NCBI GenBank assembly: GCA_964528445.1
Contig: CAZGSL010000004.1
Span: 29,742 to 93,741, forward strand
Direction: 5' to 3'
DNA: 64,000 bases
From: JAXHMM01 sp964528445
Lineage (GTDB): Bacteria > Bacteroidota > Rhodothermia > Balneolales > Balneolaceae
A program made the position numbers and the translations under genes. The stretch's first letter is position 1. Each line of letters starts with the position of its first letter. The notes under the pieces were generated by a model that made no database searches, was not told the origin of the DNA, and saw only the letters and a list, made by a program, of their open reading frames with translations. Of the stretch, positions 45,056 to 53,372 are shown one piece after another.

Positions 45056-45916
45056 ATGACCCTTGACGAATTCCTCTCCTCCGGGGCCGTCTCCCGTCCC
45101 CACCTGATGCTGGTGGGATCTCCCGTCAGCCACAGTCTCTCACCCCTCATGCATAACGAAGCCGCGCGCGAGCACGGGCTGGATTTGCGTTATCATGCCA
45201 TAGAAGTGGAGGAGCGGGATTTCGGCCGGCTCCTGTCTCATTTTCGAAGCCCTTCTTTCCGGGGGGCGAACGTTACCATACCCTACAAGCAGCGTGCCGC
45301 TGCAGCCGTAGACCGGCTGAGGGAGGAGGGAAGCGTGCTGAACGCCGTGAATACCGTGGTGGTCGAAGGCGACCGGCTCGAGGGATTCAATACGGACGTA
45401 CATGGCTTCATGGAACCTCTCCGGGCCTTGCGTACTCGGCTGGAGGGGGGTGGGGGAGTGATCTTCGGCAGCGGGGGCGCCGCACGTTCGGCCTGCCTGG
45501 GTCTGCGCAACCTGGACGTCAGGGACTTGACGCTGGTATCCAGGGAACCTTCAAGACGCGGGCTGCCGGACGGGATGAGTGGCATTAAAATCGTGGGATA
45601 CGAGGAGTGGCAGGCAAAGGCCGGGGATGCCCGCATTTTTGTAAATGCCACTCCGCTGGGCATGCATCCGGACACCGGCCGCAGTCCCCTGAAGCCGGGT
45701 GAGTACCCGCTGCTGGAAGACAAGATCGCCTACGACATCGTATACCGTCCCCTGAACACGACCTTTTTGAAGAACGCGAAGAGGGCGGGGGCCCGCACTA
45801 TTGGCGGTATTGAAATGTTTATACACCAGGGCGGCCGGTCGTTTGAACTCTGGACCGGCCGGGCCTTTCCCACCGAACAGATTCGACAAAAACTGCATGA
45901 ATATCTCAATGAGTGA
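45056..45916 (+). CDS. aroE: Shikimate dehydrogenase
   Basis: 286 aa from the ATG at 45056, chosen because MTLDEFLSS leads into the conserved LVGSPVSHSLSPLMHN; an in-frame ATG at 45023 lies inside the terminator. It reduces 3-dehydroshikimate with NADPH in chorismate synthesis. The catalytic Lys is in NVTIPYKQRAA, the Asp in EGFNTDVHGF, and the NADP loop is FGSGGAARSACLGL. The stop overlaps pgeF by 8 bp. Upstream of the trp genes in the pathway but not in the same operon. Confidence 0.95.
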   Translation: MTLDEFLSSGAVSRPHLMLVGSPVSHSLSPLMHNEAAREHGLDLRYHAIEVEERDFGRLLSHFRSPSFRGANVTIPYKQRAAAAVDRLREEGSVLNAVNTVVVEGDRLEGFNTDVHGFMEPLRALRTRLEGGGGVIFGSGGAARSACLGLRNLDVRDLTLVSREPSRRGLPDGMSGIKIVGYEEWQAKAGDARIFVNATPLGMHPDTGRSPLKPGEYPLLEDKIAYDIVYRPLNTTFLKNAKRAGARTIGGIEMFIHQGGRSFELWTGRAFPTEQIRQKLHEYLNE

Positions 45917-46601
45917 GCACGGAATTATTCTTCCCCGATTCGCCCGCTCCGGGGGAGGTCCGTCTGCCTGTTTTACTACGCGGCGGGCCGGCCCGACGGG
46001 AGATTTCACCGACGAAGGAGAGCTTCGCCGGTTATGCCGGCAACAGGGATACGATCCGGATGCGGTTGCGCTGGCGGAGCAGGTGCACGGAACGCGGGTG
46101 CAAACCGTCACCGAGGGCGGTACCTACCCGAAAACGGACGGATTTGTAACGCGGGTGCCGGGGCTGTGCCTCTGTATTCGGGTGGCCGACTGCGCGGCGC
46201 TGCTTCTGTGGGATCCGGAAGCGGGTGTCGCGGCCGCCGCCCATGCCGGCTGGCGGGGAGCGGCAGGCGGTATCGTCGATGAGACGCTGAAGGCCATGGA
46301 GCGGGAGGGGGCGGCGCCCACCCGCATCCGGACCTTTGTGAGTCCCTGTATTTCCGCCGTCAGGTACGAGGTGGGAGAGGAGGTGGCCGGACAATTTCCC
46401 GATGCATTCGTGTACCGCAAAGATTACGTGAAACCGCATGTCGACCTGAGGAAATTCCTCCGGCAGCAGCTTGCCGATGCCGGGGTGAGGACGGGGCGAA
46501 TTGAGGTTCATCCGGGCTGCACGTGGAACGACCCGGAATACCACTCCTACCGCCGTGACGGGGAGTCCGCGGGACGCATGGCGGCCCTGATCAGCCCCTG
46601 A
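45909..46601 (+). CDS. pgeF: Purine nucleoside phosphorylase / polyphenol oxidase family (PgeF, YfiH, LACC1)
   Basis: 230 aa from the ATG at 45909, overlapping the end of aroE. The Zn/Cu site ligands are in QVHGTRVQTV, ADCAALLLWDPE and AAAHAGWRGAAGGI, the family signature. Related enzymes act as purine nucleoside phosphorylases/adenosine deaminases, and E. coli PgeF edits mis-incorporated L-Ser from peptidoglycan precursors. Which role applies here cannot be told. The C-terminus HPGCTWNDPEYHSYRRDG is canonical. Confidence 0.9.
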   Translation: MSEHGIILPRFARSGGGPSACFTTRRAGPTGDFTDEGELRRLCRQQGYDPDAVALAEQVHGTRVQTVTEGGTYPKTDGFVTRVPGLCLCIRVADCAALLLWDPEAGVAAAAHAGWRGAAGGIVDETLKAMEREGAAPTRIRTFVSPCISAVRYEVGEEVAGQFPDAFVYRKDYVKPHVDLRKFLRQQLADAGVRTGRIEVHPGCTWNDPEYHSYRRDGESAGRMAALISP

Positions 46602-46670
46602 CTGTTTTCTTTATTTCCATCGCATTTTCTCTATCTTCCCATCTCTTTTGAAACGCAAAGTTCCGCTTGG

Positions 46671-47819
46671 TTGAAAACGCAAAACGTTGTCATACTGGGA
46701 TCCACCGGTTCTATTGGAAGGCAGGCCCTGGAAATTTTCAGGGAACATCCCGACCGGTTCCGTCCCCTGGCTCTCTCCTGCCATTCCAACTGGGAGCTGC
46801 TTGCCGATCAGATCCGTGAGTTCCGGCCGGCGTATGCGCTGCTCTGCGATGAGACCTACCGCGCAGAACTTCGCGAGGAGGCAGGGGATGCGGAGACCGA
46901 GCTTCTCTTCGGGGATTCGATCCTCGACGAACTGGCGGCCCTGCCGGAGGCCGATACCGTACTGAACAGCCTCGTGGGTTTTGCCGGCTTCCGGCCCACC
47001 ATGAGAGCCTTGGAAGCCGGCAACAAGGTGGCCCTGGCCAACAAGGAGTCCCTCGTGGTCGGAGGCGAGCTGATTCGCCGTATCGCGGGTGAGCATTTCG
47101 ATCGCCTGGTTCCGGTGGATTCCGAGCACAGCGCCATGCTGCAGTGCCTGGTGGGGGAGGAGACCGACTCCATTGAAAAAATTGTCATCACCGCCAGCGG
47201 GGGACCGTTCCGGTCGGTTCCCCGGAAGGAGATGGACGGTATCACGGTCGAGGAAGCCCTGGACCATCCCAACTGGTCGATGGGGGACAAAATCACCATT
47301 GACTCGGCCACCATGATGAACAAGGGGCTGGAGATCATTGAGACCCACTGGCTGTTCGGACTGCCGCTGTCTCGCATCGAGGCGGTGGTCCATCCCCAGA
47401 GCGTGATCCACTCGGTAGTGACCTTCCGGGACGGCTCCAGCAAAGCCCAGCTGGGTCCGCCAACCATGAAAGTTCCCATTCTTTACGCGCTCACCTATCC
47501 CGAAAGAGCCCCCTTGGAAGTACCGACGCTGGACTGGAGAGAGACCTTCGAGCTGACCTTTGAGCCTGTGGACGAAGAACGGTTCCCCTGCCTGCGCCTT
47601 GCGGTGGAGGCGGCCGAAAGCGGGGGTACGGCGCCTGCGGTCCTCAATGCCGCGAACGAAATTGCCGTTGAGCGGTTTCTAAATGAGGAAATTCCGTATA
47701 TTCGAATACCCCACATAATAGAGACGTGCCTCGAACGTATAGAATCGGAAACCGCACTATCCTTGGAATCCCTGAAGGAAATTGACAAAAAAGCCCGAGA
47801 CGTGGCTGCAACTCTGTAA
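46671..47819 (+). CDS. dxr: 1-deoxy-D-xylulose 5-phosphate reductoisomerase
   Basis: 382 aa with a TTG start. Makes 2-C-methyl-erythritol 4-phosphate, the committed step of the MEP isoprenoid pathway, supplying the polyprenyl synthase seen elsewhere in the window. NADPH motif LGSTGSIGRQALEI at residues 9-22, LANKESLVVGGEL, the metal-binding PVDSEHSAMLQCL, and ITASGGPFR. It is followed 17 bp later by rseP, a pairing conserved in many bacteria. Confidence 0.96.
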   Translation: MKTQNVVILGSTGSIGRQALEIFREHPDRFRPLALSCHSNWELLADQIREFRPAYALLCDETYRAELREEAGDAETELLFGDSILDELAALPEADTVLNSLVGFAGFRPTMRALEAGNKVALANKESLVVGGELIRRIAGEHFDRLVPVDSEHSAMLQCLVGEETDSIEKIVITASGGPFRSVPRKEMDGITVEEALDHPNWSMGDKITIDSATMMNKGLEIIETHWLFGLPLSRIEAVVHPQSVIHSVVTFRDGSSKAQLGPPTMKVPILYALTYPERAPLEVPTLDWRETFELTFEPVDEERFPCLRLAVEAAESGGTAPAVLNAANEIAVERFLNEEIPYIRIPHIIETCLERIESETALSLESLKEIDKKARDVAATL

Positions 47820-47836
47820 GACCGAGCGATTACCGC

Positions 47837-49177
47837 ATGGAATGGATCATTAGTCTCCTGTCAACACTGGGAATCTTCGCACTCGCCCTGCTGATCCTGG
47901 TGTTTTTTCACGAACTGGGCCACTTTCTCGCCGCCAAGTTTTTCGGCATGCGGGTGGAACGCTTCTCGCTGGGTTTCCCTCCCCGGATCTGGGGGTTCCA
48001 AAAGGGGGACACCGATTACTGCATAGGGGCGACTCCGCTGGGCGGTTATGTAAAGATCTCCGGTATGATCGACGAGAGCATGGATACCGATCATCTGGAC
48101 GAAGAACCGAAACCATGGGAATTTCGAAGCAAGCCCGTCTGGCAGCGTATCATCGTCATTACGGCGGGAGTGATCTTCAACATGCTGCTTGCGGGGGTGA
48201 TCTATGCCGGCCTGGCGTTCACGGAAGGCGACACCAAGGTGCCGCTGGAGAACGTGGACGGCATCTACGTGGCGGAAGGCTCGCTGGCAGAACAGATCGG
48301 GTTCCGGACGGGCGACAGGTTTCTGAGCGTCAACGGGGAGGAAGTGGCCTATTTTCAGGACCTGGTATCACCCACCCAGCTGACCCGGTCCGACGTACAC
48401 TATACGGTTCTCCGGAATGGGGAGCGGACTACGGTGGCCCTGCCTGACAGCGTACTGAACGAACTGGGTTCGGAGGGCTTTATCTCCCTTCAGAATGTAA
48501 TGCCCAGCAACGTTCGTTCGGTACAGGAGGGAAGCCCGGCGGATACGGCGGGGGTGATGGGGGGCGACCGTATCACGGCCGTTAACGGGGAGCAGGTCGG
48601 CTACTGGGTGGAACTGGTAGAGGCCATAGAGGCGAATGCCGGTGACACCCTCACTCTGGGAGTGGACCGCAGCGGAGAATCGCTCACATTCCGCCTGCTT
48701 CCGCGGGAGGACAATACGATTGGTATTGCCTCTGAGTTACCATCCGAAGTATTTGGCGTACAAAGGTTTGAGTATGGATTGGGAGAATCATTTCAGGTGG
48801 GGATAGAGCGAACGTCCGAAACCTTTACAGGAATAGTCCAGGGATTTGCAAAACTGTTTTCAGGGGATATATCCGTACGGGAAAATCTCGGCGGACCCGT
48901 GGCGATCGCTAACGTGACGCGGGAGGCGACCGACATGGGAGGCGCGGTCGGATTCTGGAACATTACCGCCTTTCTGAGCGTCACGCTCGCCATCATGAAT
49001 ATCCTGCCGATCCCGGTGCTTGACGGCGGACACCTGATGTTCCTGCTCTATGAGGGGATCACCCGACGGGAACCGTCGGCCAGGGTTCGGATGATCCTGC
49101 AGCAGATCGGCTTTATCATCATCATCGCGCTCTTCATCTACGTTACGTTCAACGATATCTTACGCCAATTCGGATAG
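47837..49177 (+). CDS. rseP: Site-2 intramembrane zinc metalloprotease RseP
   Basis: 446 aa. HExxH is H25-E26-x2-H29 in FFHELGHFLAAKFFG within the first helix, and the third ligand is in the LDGGH motif of PIPVLDGGHLMFL near residue 398. Two PDZ domains lie between (around residues 125-210 and 215-300), the second with SPADTAGVMGGDRITAVNG. RseP cuts anti-sigma factors within the inner membrane in the sigma-E type response, and may also remove signal peptides. The last 40 residues are a membrane helix. Confidence 0.95.
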   Translation: MEWIISLLSTLGIFALALLILVFFHELGHFLAAKFFGMRVERFSLGFPPRIWGFQKGDTDYCIGATPLGGYVKISGMIDESMDTDHLDEEPKPWEFRSKPVWQRIIVITAGVIFNMLLAGVIYAGLAFTEGDTKVPLENVDGIYVAEGSLAEQIGFRTGDRFLSVNGEEVAYFQDLVSPTQLTRSDVHYTVLRNGERTTVALPDSVLNELGSEGFISLQNVMPSNVRSVQEGSPADTAGVMGGDRITAVNGEQVGYWVELVEAIEANAGDTLTLGVDRSGESLTFRLLPREDNTIGIASELPSEVFGVQRFEYGLGESFQVGIERTSETFTGIVQGFAKLFSGDISVRENLGGPVAIANVTREATDMGGAVGFWNITAFLSVTLAIMNILPIPVLDGGHLMFLLYEGITRREPSARVRMILQQIGFIIIIALFIYVTFNDILRQFG

Positions 49178-49189
49178 CTCTATAGGGGT

Positions 49190-49837
49190 ATGTTTGCCAA
49201 AGACGGTTATGCTACAATCGGGGTGGTCATTGTCACCGCGGGAATTATCTCCTACGCGGCCTCCTTCGGCGGGCACTGGACGCAGTGGGTTGTCTACGGG
49301 AGTATGGTGCTGCTGGTGGGCTTCATCTTCTATTTTTTCCGCGACCCCAACCGGGAAGTGCCGGAAGGAGAGAACCTGGTGCTCTCTCCCGCCGACGGTA
49401 AAGTGGTCCTGGTAAGCGAGGTGGATGAACCGGTGTTCATCGGGGGCAGGGCCGTTCAGATAAGTATTTTCCTATCTCCCATGGATGTGCATGTGAATCG
49501 CGTCCCGGCCAGCGGCACCATCGAGTACCTGGAGTACCATCCCGGAATTTACCTTATGGCTTTTGACGATCGCTCCTCTCAGCTGAACGAACGGGCGGAC
49601 TTCGGGTTGGTTCATCCTTCCGGAACCCGGGTTTTTTTCCGCCAGATTACCGGTTTTCTCGCCCGCAGGATTGTCTATCACATCGGTGTGGGTGACCGGG
49701 TGGAGGCGGGGCGGCGCTTCGGCATGATGAAATTCGGGTCCAGAATGGATATACTGCTGCCCGTAACCGTCGGCCTCGAGGTGGAAGAGGGCGACCGAAC
49801 CGTGGCCGGGGAAACCATTCTGGCCACGCTCAGCTGA
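49190..49837 (+). CDS. psd: Phosphatidylserine decarboxylase (short proenzyme)
   Basis: 215 aa short-form PSD. Two N-terminal hydrophobic helices (residues 7-48) are followed by DPNREVPEGENLVLSPADGKV. The self-cleavage site is the Gly-Ser of KFGSRMDILLP, where S184 becomes the pyruvoyl group and leaves a C-terminal alpha chain of about 32 residues. It decarboxylates phosphatidylserine to phosphatidylethanolamine at the membrane. It lies directly before pssA, whose product is its substrate. Confidence 0.94.
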   Translation: MFAKDGYATIGVVIVTAGIISYAASFGGHWTQWVVYGSMVLLVGFIFYFFRDPNREVPEGENLVLSPADGKVVLVSEVDEPVFIGGRAVQISIFLSPMDVHVNRVPASGTIEYLEYHPGIYLMAFDDRSSQLNERADFGLVHPSGTRVFFRQITGFLARRIVYHIGVGDRVEAGRRFGMMKFGSRMDILLPVTVGLEVEEGDRTVAGETILATLS

Positions 49838-49841
49838 CCCC

Positions 49842-50678
49842 ATGAAATACCCGATTCAAAAGTGGAAGCGCTTCCGCAGACGCCGTAAAAAGAAAAACGG
49901 CCGCAAAAGAAAGCCCATACCCCGCATCGTCGTTCCCAGCTTTTTCACGCTGATGAACCTCTTCTGCGGCTTCCTGGCCATTATCAGCATTGCGGAGGGG
50001 CGGCTCTTTTTCGGAGCCTGGCTGATTGTATTCGCCGGACTTTTCGATGCGCTGGACGGCTTCATGGCCCGGCTGTCCAATGCCACCAGCCAGTTTGGCA
50101 TCGAACTCGATTCCATCTCCGACGTGGTCTCCTTCGGCGTTGCCCCCGGATTTCTTCTCTACGAGTTCGGGCTGGCCGAACTTCCCCTGGTGGGAATCCT
50201 TTTGAGTGCCCTGCCCCCGCTCTGCGGGGCGGTAAGGCTGGCCCGTTTCAACGTGGAGTCGAAAGAGCCGGTGCTGGCGTATTTTAAGGGACTTCCCATT
50301 CCGGCACAGGCGCTGATGATCGCCGCTTTCTACCTTACTTTTCACGACCGGCTGCACTGGTTTGCGGATTTTGAAAACGGAATCAACTCACTCCTGATCC
50401 CCCTGATCGTCCTGCTCTCCTTCCTGATGGTCAGCACTGTACCCTTCGACAAAATGCCCAGTTTTGACCGGGCCTCCATCCAGCGGTACAAAGGACGGCT
50501 TTTCCTATTTATCTTTTATGGTATTCTGATCGTGGTGCTCCAGGAGATCGGGCTGATGATCGTATTTTCCGCTTTCATCCTCAAGGGTCTCGTGCTGGGC
50601 GCCTGGATATTCTGGGAAGAGGCCTTCGGCGAGGATGAGGAGGAATCTCTTTCGGGCGAGGAGGGGAAATACGGTTGA
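49842..50678 (+). CDS. pssA: CDP-diacylglycerol--serine O-phosphatidyltransferase
   Basis: 278 aa integral membrane enzyme making phosphatidylserine from CDP-DAG and serine. The CDP-alcohol phosphotransferase motif is complete: D69, D72, G73, A76, R77, G86, D90, D94 in FDALDGFMARL...FGIELDSISD. A basic N-terminus (first 28 residues, many Arg/Lys) precedes about eight hydrophobic segments. It follows psd by 4 bp. Its stop codon overlaps the putative -33 element of the trp promoter. Confidence 0.95.
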   Translation: MKYPIQKWKRFRRRRKKKNGRKRKPIPRIVVPSFFTLMNLFCGFLAIISIAEGRLFFGAWLIVFAGLFDALDGFMARLSNATSQFGIELDSISDVVSFGVAPGFLLYEFGLAELPLVGILLSALPPLCGAVRLARFNVESKEPVLAYFKGLPIPAQALMIAAFYLTFHDRLHWFADFENGINSLLIPLIVLLSFLMVSTVPFDKMPSFDRASIQRYKGRLFLFIFYGILIVVLQEIGLMIVFSAFILKGLVLGAWIFWEEAFGEDEEESLSGEEGKYG

Positions 50679-50705
50679 TTTTAGCGCACGGGGATACTAT
50701 CTTCG
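50675..50705 (+). promoter_or_regulatory. Candidate promoter of the trp operon
   Basis: TTG at 50675-50677, a 20-nt spacer and TATCTTCG at 50698-50705, one mismatch from TAnnTTTG. Transcription would begin close to 50710, at or very near the GTG of the leader peptide, giving a leaderless or nearly leaderless message. The lack of a close Shine-Dalgarno before that GTG is compatible with this. Confidence 0.45.
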
Positions 50706-50709
50706 ATTC

Positions 50710-50787
50710 GTGATTGAAACGAACACTCATATCGTACTTTCCTGGCGGTGGCGGCGGAAGGAAGCCGGCGCAGTGGGAAAGCTATGA
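50710..50787 (+). CDS. trpL: trp operon leader peptide
   Basis: 25 codons from GTG to TGA. The product ends SWRWRRKEAGAVGKL, with Trp codons at 50743-50745 and 50749-50751. Two Trp in a 25-residue peptide, placed just before a terminator and the first trp structural gene, is what attenuation requires. No in-frame ATG exists between the pssA stop and this GTG. The stop codon lies just after the segment that pairs with both neighbouring regions. Not known from any annotation available to me; inferred from sequence and context. Confidence 0.75.
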   Translation: MIETNTHIVLSWRWRRKEAGAVGKL

Positions 50788-50847
50788 TTCTATAATTGAT
50801 TTTCTTAGTCTGAAAACCCGCTGCAGGAAACTGAAGCGGGTTTTTTT
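50737..50847 (+). promoter_or_regulatory. trp transcription attenuator (regions 1-4)
   Basis: Three competing pairings can be drawn. 1:2 pairs 50737-50744 with 50774-50781 (8 bp, two G-U) and encloses the Trp codons. 2:3 pairs 50770-50777 with 50817-50824 (8 bp, one G-U). 3:4 is the terminator at 50813-50844. A ribosome stalled at the Trp codons would block region 1, free region 2 to pair with 3 and so prevent the terminator. With ample charged tRNA-Trp the ribosome reaches the stop codon and 3:4 forms. Confidence 0.75.
50813..50847 (+). terminator. Attenuator terminator before trpE
   Basis: AAAACCCGCT pairs with AGCGGGTTTT (10 bp). After a single G-A mismatch the stem continues as CAG/CTG, capped by a GAAA (GNRA) tetraloop. 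Seven T residues follow from 50841. trpE starts 20 nt downstream. It could also end pssA transcripts that read into the leader. Confidence 0.88.
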
Positions 50848-50867
50848 ATTGGATTCCCGGAAACGCG

Positions 50868-52361
50868 ATGGATTACAGTGAATTCAGGCAACATGCCCGA
50901 AACCATACGGCTCTGCCGGTCTGGCGGCGGCTGATGGCCGACGTTCTGACACCGGTGTCGCTTCTGCTGAATATCAGGGAGGGGGCGCGGTTTCCCTTTC
51001 TGCTGGAGTCGGTGGAGGGCGGGGAGCAGATCGCCCGCTACTCCTTCCTGGGACGCGATCCCTACCAGGTACTTCGGTACGAAAACGGCGATCTTATGCT
51101 GGAGAAGGGAGGAGAGGAGCGGAAGCTGGAGATGGGATATTTTGAGGCCCTGAAATCTCTTACCACCCGCTATTCGGAACCTGACATTCCGGAACTTCCC
51201 CGGCTGACCGGCGGGGCCGTCGGATTCTCTTCCTACGACACCGTCCGGGATATCGAGCAGCTGGGCGATTCGCCGGATGAGGACGTCGGACTGCCCGACG
51301 CCGTCTGGGCATTTTACGATGAAATTTTCGCCTTCGATCACGTAAAGCAGCAGGTTATTCTGATAAATACCGTGCTCCTGGAAGAGGAGGCGGAGAATAC
51401 CGACCTCCGTTCGCGGTTTGAGGAGGCCCGGGAGTGCCTAGACGGCATGGAGGCGGCGGTTTACGGAGAAACCCCGGAGCCGGCTTCCTTCAGCCTGTCG
51501 CCCGACCGGCTCAGCAGCAACATGGAACGCGGGCGGTTCGAATCGATGGTCCGGCAGGCCAGGGAGTACATCTATGAGGGGGATATCTTCCAGGTGGTGC
51601 TCTCCCAGCGCTTTGAGACCGACTTTTCGGGCGACCGTTTCATGCTCTACCGGGCACTGCGTATGGTGAATCCCTCTCCCTACCTGTTTTTCCTTGATTT
51701 CGGGCGTTTCGCTCTGGTGGGATCCTCCCCTGAGGTACTGGTCCGGGTCAGTGAGGGCCAGGCCGAACTTCTCCCCATCGCCGGCACGCGTCCACGCGGG
51801 GAGACGCCCTCCGAAGACCGCGCGCTGGAGGAGGAGCTGCTGAACGATCCCAAGGAGATCGCCGAACACGTGATGCTTGTTGATCTGGGGCGCAACGACC
51901 TCTCCCGTGTCTGCCGGCCGGGCAGCGTGCGCCCGGTACGAAACCGGGAGATCGAACGGTACTCTCATGTCATGCATATCGTATCGGACCTGCGCGGGGA
52001 TCTTCGGCCGGAAATGTCGGCGGTGGATGCCCTCCGGGTCTGCTTTCCCGCCGGCACTGTCAGCGGGGCGCCCAAAATCAGAGCCATGGAGATTATTGAC
52101 GAGCTTGAACCTTCCCGAAGGGGACCTTATGCGGGGGCGGTGGGCTACTTTGACTTTTCGGGGAACATGGATACCTGCATCGTTATCCGCACCATGGTGG
52201 TTTCCGGGGAGAAAATATATATTCAGGCGGGCGCCGGCATCGTGGCCGACAGCGATCCCACCAGGGAATTCGAGGAAACAAGAGACAAGGCGGGCGCGCT
52301 GGTGGAGGCCCTCAGCGTGGCCCTGACCATTACCGAACAAAACGAGAAGAGTTTGACATGA
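50868..52361 (+). CDS. trpE: Anthranilate synthase component I
   Basis: 497 aa chorismate-using subunit making anthranilate with TrpG. The tryptophan feedback site is visible as LLES at residues 45-48 followed by YSFLG, so the enzyme should be allosterically inhibited. The catalytic C-terminal half has EGDIFQVVLSQRFE, VGSSPEVLVRV, PIAGTRPRG, DLGRNDLSRVC and the metal site FPAGTVSGAPKIRAMEII. First structural gene after the attenuator; its stop overlaps the trpS start (ATGA). Confidence 0.97.
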   Translation: MDYSEFRQHARNHTALPVWRRLMADVLTPVSLLLNIREGARFPFLLESVEGGEQIARYSFLGRDPYQVLRYENGDLMLEKGGEERKLEMGYFEALKSLTTRYSEPDIPELPRLTGGAVGFSSYDTVRDIEQLGDSPDEDVGLPDAVWAFYDEIFAFDHVKQQVILINTVLLEEEAENTDLRSRFEEARECLDGMEAAVYGETPEPASFSLSPDRLSSNMERGRFESMVRQAREYIYEGDIFQVVLSQRFETDFSGDRFMLYRALRMVNPSPYLFFLDFGRFALVGSSPEVLVRVSEGQAELLPIAGTRPRGETPSEDRALEEELLNDPKEIAEHVMLVDLGRNDLSRVCRPGSVRPVRNREIERYSHVMHIVSDLRGDLRPEMSAVDALRVCFPAGTVSGAPKIRAMEIIDELEPSRRGPYAGAVGYFDFSGNMDTCIVIRTMVVSGEKIYIQAGAGIVADSDPTREFEETRDKAGALVEALSVALTITEQNEKSLT

Positions 52362-53368
52362 AGACCATCTTATCGGGTATAACACCCTCCGGGAAACTGC
52401 ACCTCGGCAACTATTTTGGCGCCATACGCCAGCATATTGCCATGCAAGAGGAGGGTGACGCCTTCTATTTCATTGCCAATTACCACTCCCTGACCTCGGT
52501 GAACGACGGGAGCGTGATTCGGGAGAACACCCTCGATATAGCACTGGACTACCTCGCCCTGGGTCTGGATCCGGAGCGCTGTACGTTCTTCTGCCAGAGC
52601 GACGTGCCGCAGCACGCGGAACTGGCCTGGATACTGGGCACGTTCTGTCCTGTGAGCCTGATGGAGAAGGGAGTGGCCTACAAGGAGAAGGTGGCGCAGG
52701 GTCTTAATCCCAATATCGGGCTCTTTACCTATCCCATCCTCCAGGCGGCCGATATTTTGATCTACGATACCGACCTGGTGCCCGTGGGACAGGATCAGAA
52801 ACAGAATATCGAGATCTGCCGCGACCTGGCCGGCAAGTTCAACCACAACTACGGCGGGGAGTACTTCCGCCTGCCGGAGGAGCATATCGTGGAGTCGGTG
52901 GCCGTCGTTCCGGGCGTGGACGGCCGGAAAATGAGCAAGTCGTACAACAACACCATCGGTATCTTCGACGAGGGAGAAACCCTCAAGAAGAAGGTGATGT
53001 CGATCGAGACCGATTCGACCCCCCTCGAGGCGCCGAAGGACCCGGAGTCGTGCAACGTATTCGCCCTTATCAGGCTTTTCGCGGACGAGTCTGCCCGGGA
53101 GGAGATCGCCGGCCGCTACAGGGAGGGAGGATACGGGTACGGGCATGCCAAGAAAGAGCTCCTGGGAATGATAGACGACTATTTCGCCGAAGCCCGCCAG
53201 CGCCGCCGGCGGCTGTCCGACAACCTCGATTATGTCCACAATGTGCTTCGCGAGGGGGCCGAGGCCGCGCGGGAGCGGGCCGAAAGCGTCATGGGACCCG
53301 TGCGGGAGGCAACCGGCCTCTACAAAACCTACCACGTGATGTCTGCCGAAAAGCAAGGGAAGCAGTAG
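52358..53368 (+). CDS. trpS: Tryptophan--tRNA ligase
   Basis: 336 aa class I synthetase of normal bacterial length. HIGH-type motif HLGN at residues 15-18, KMSKS at 191-195 in GRKMSKSYNNTIG, and the tryptophan/ATP site GQDQKQNIEICRDLA. It overlaps trpE by 4 bp and ends 4 bp before trpG, so it is a true operon member. This position separates trpE from trpG, which normally adjoin, and places the enzyme that charges tRNA-Trp under the same attenuator. Confidence 0.97.
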   Translation: MKTILSGITPSGKLHLGNYFGAIRQHIAMQEEGDAFYFIANYHSLTSVNDGSVIRENTLDIALDYLALGLDPERCTFFCQSDVPQHAELAWILGTFCPVSLMEKGVAYKEKVAQGLNPNIGLFTYPILQAADILIYDTDLVPVGQDQKQNIEICRDLAGKFNHNYGGEYFRLPEEHIVESVAVVPGVDGRKMSKSYNNTIGIFDEGETLKKKVMSIETDSTPLEAPKDPESCNVFALIRLFADESAREEIAGRYREGGYGYGHAKKELLGMIDDYFAEARQRRRRLSDNLDYVHNVLREGAEAARERAESVMGPVREATGLYKTYHVMSAEKQGKQ

Positions 53369-53372
53369 CGGA

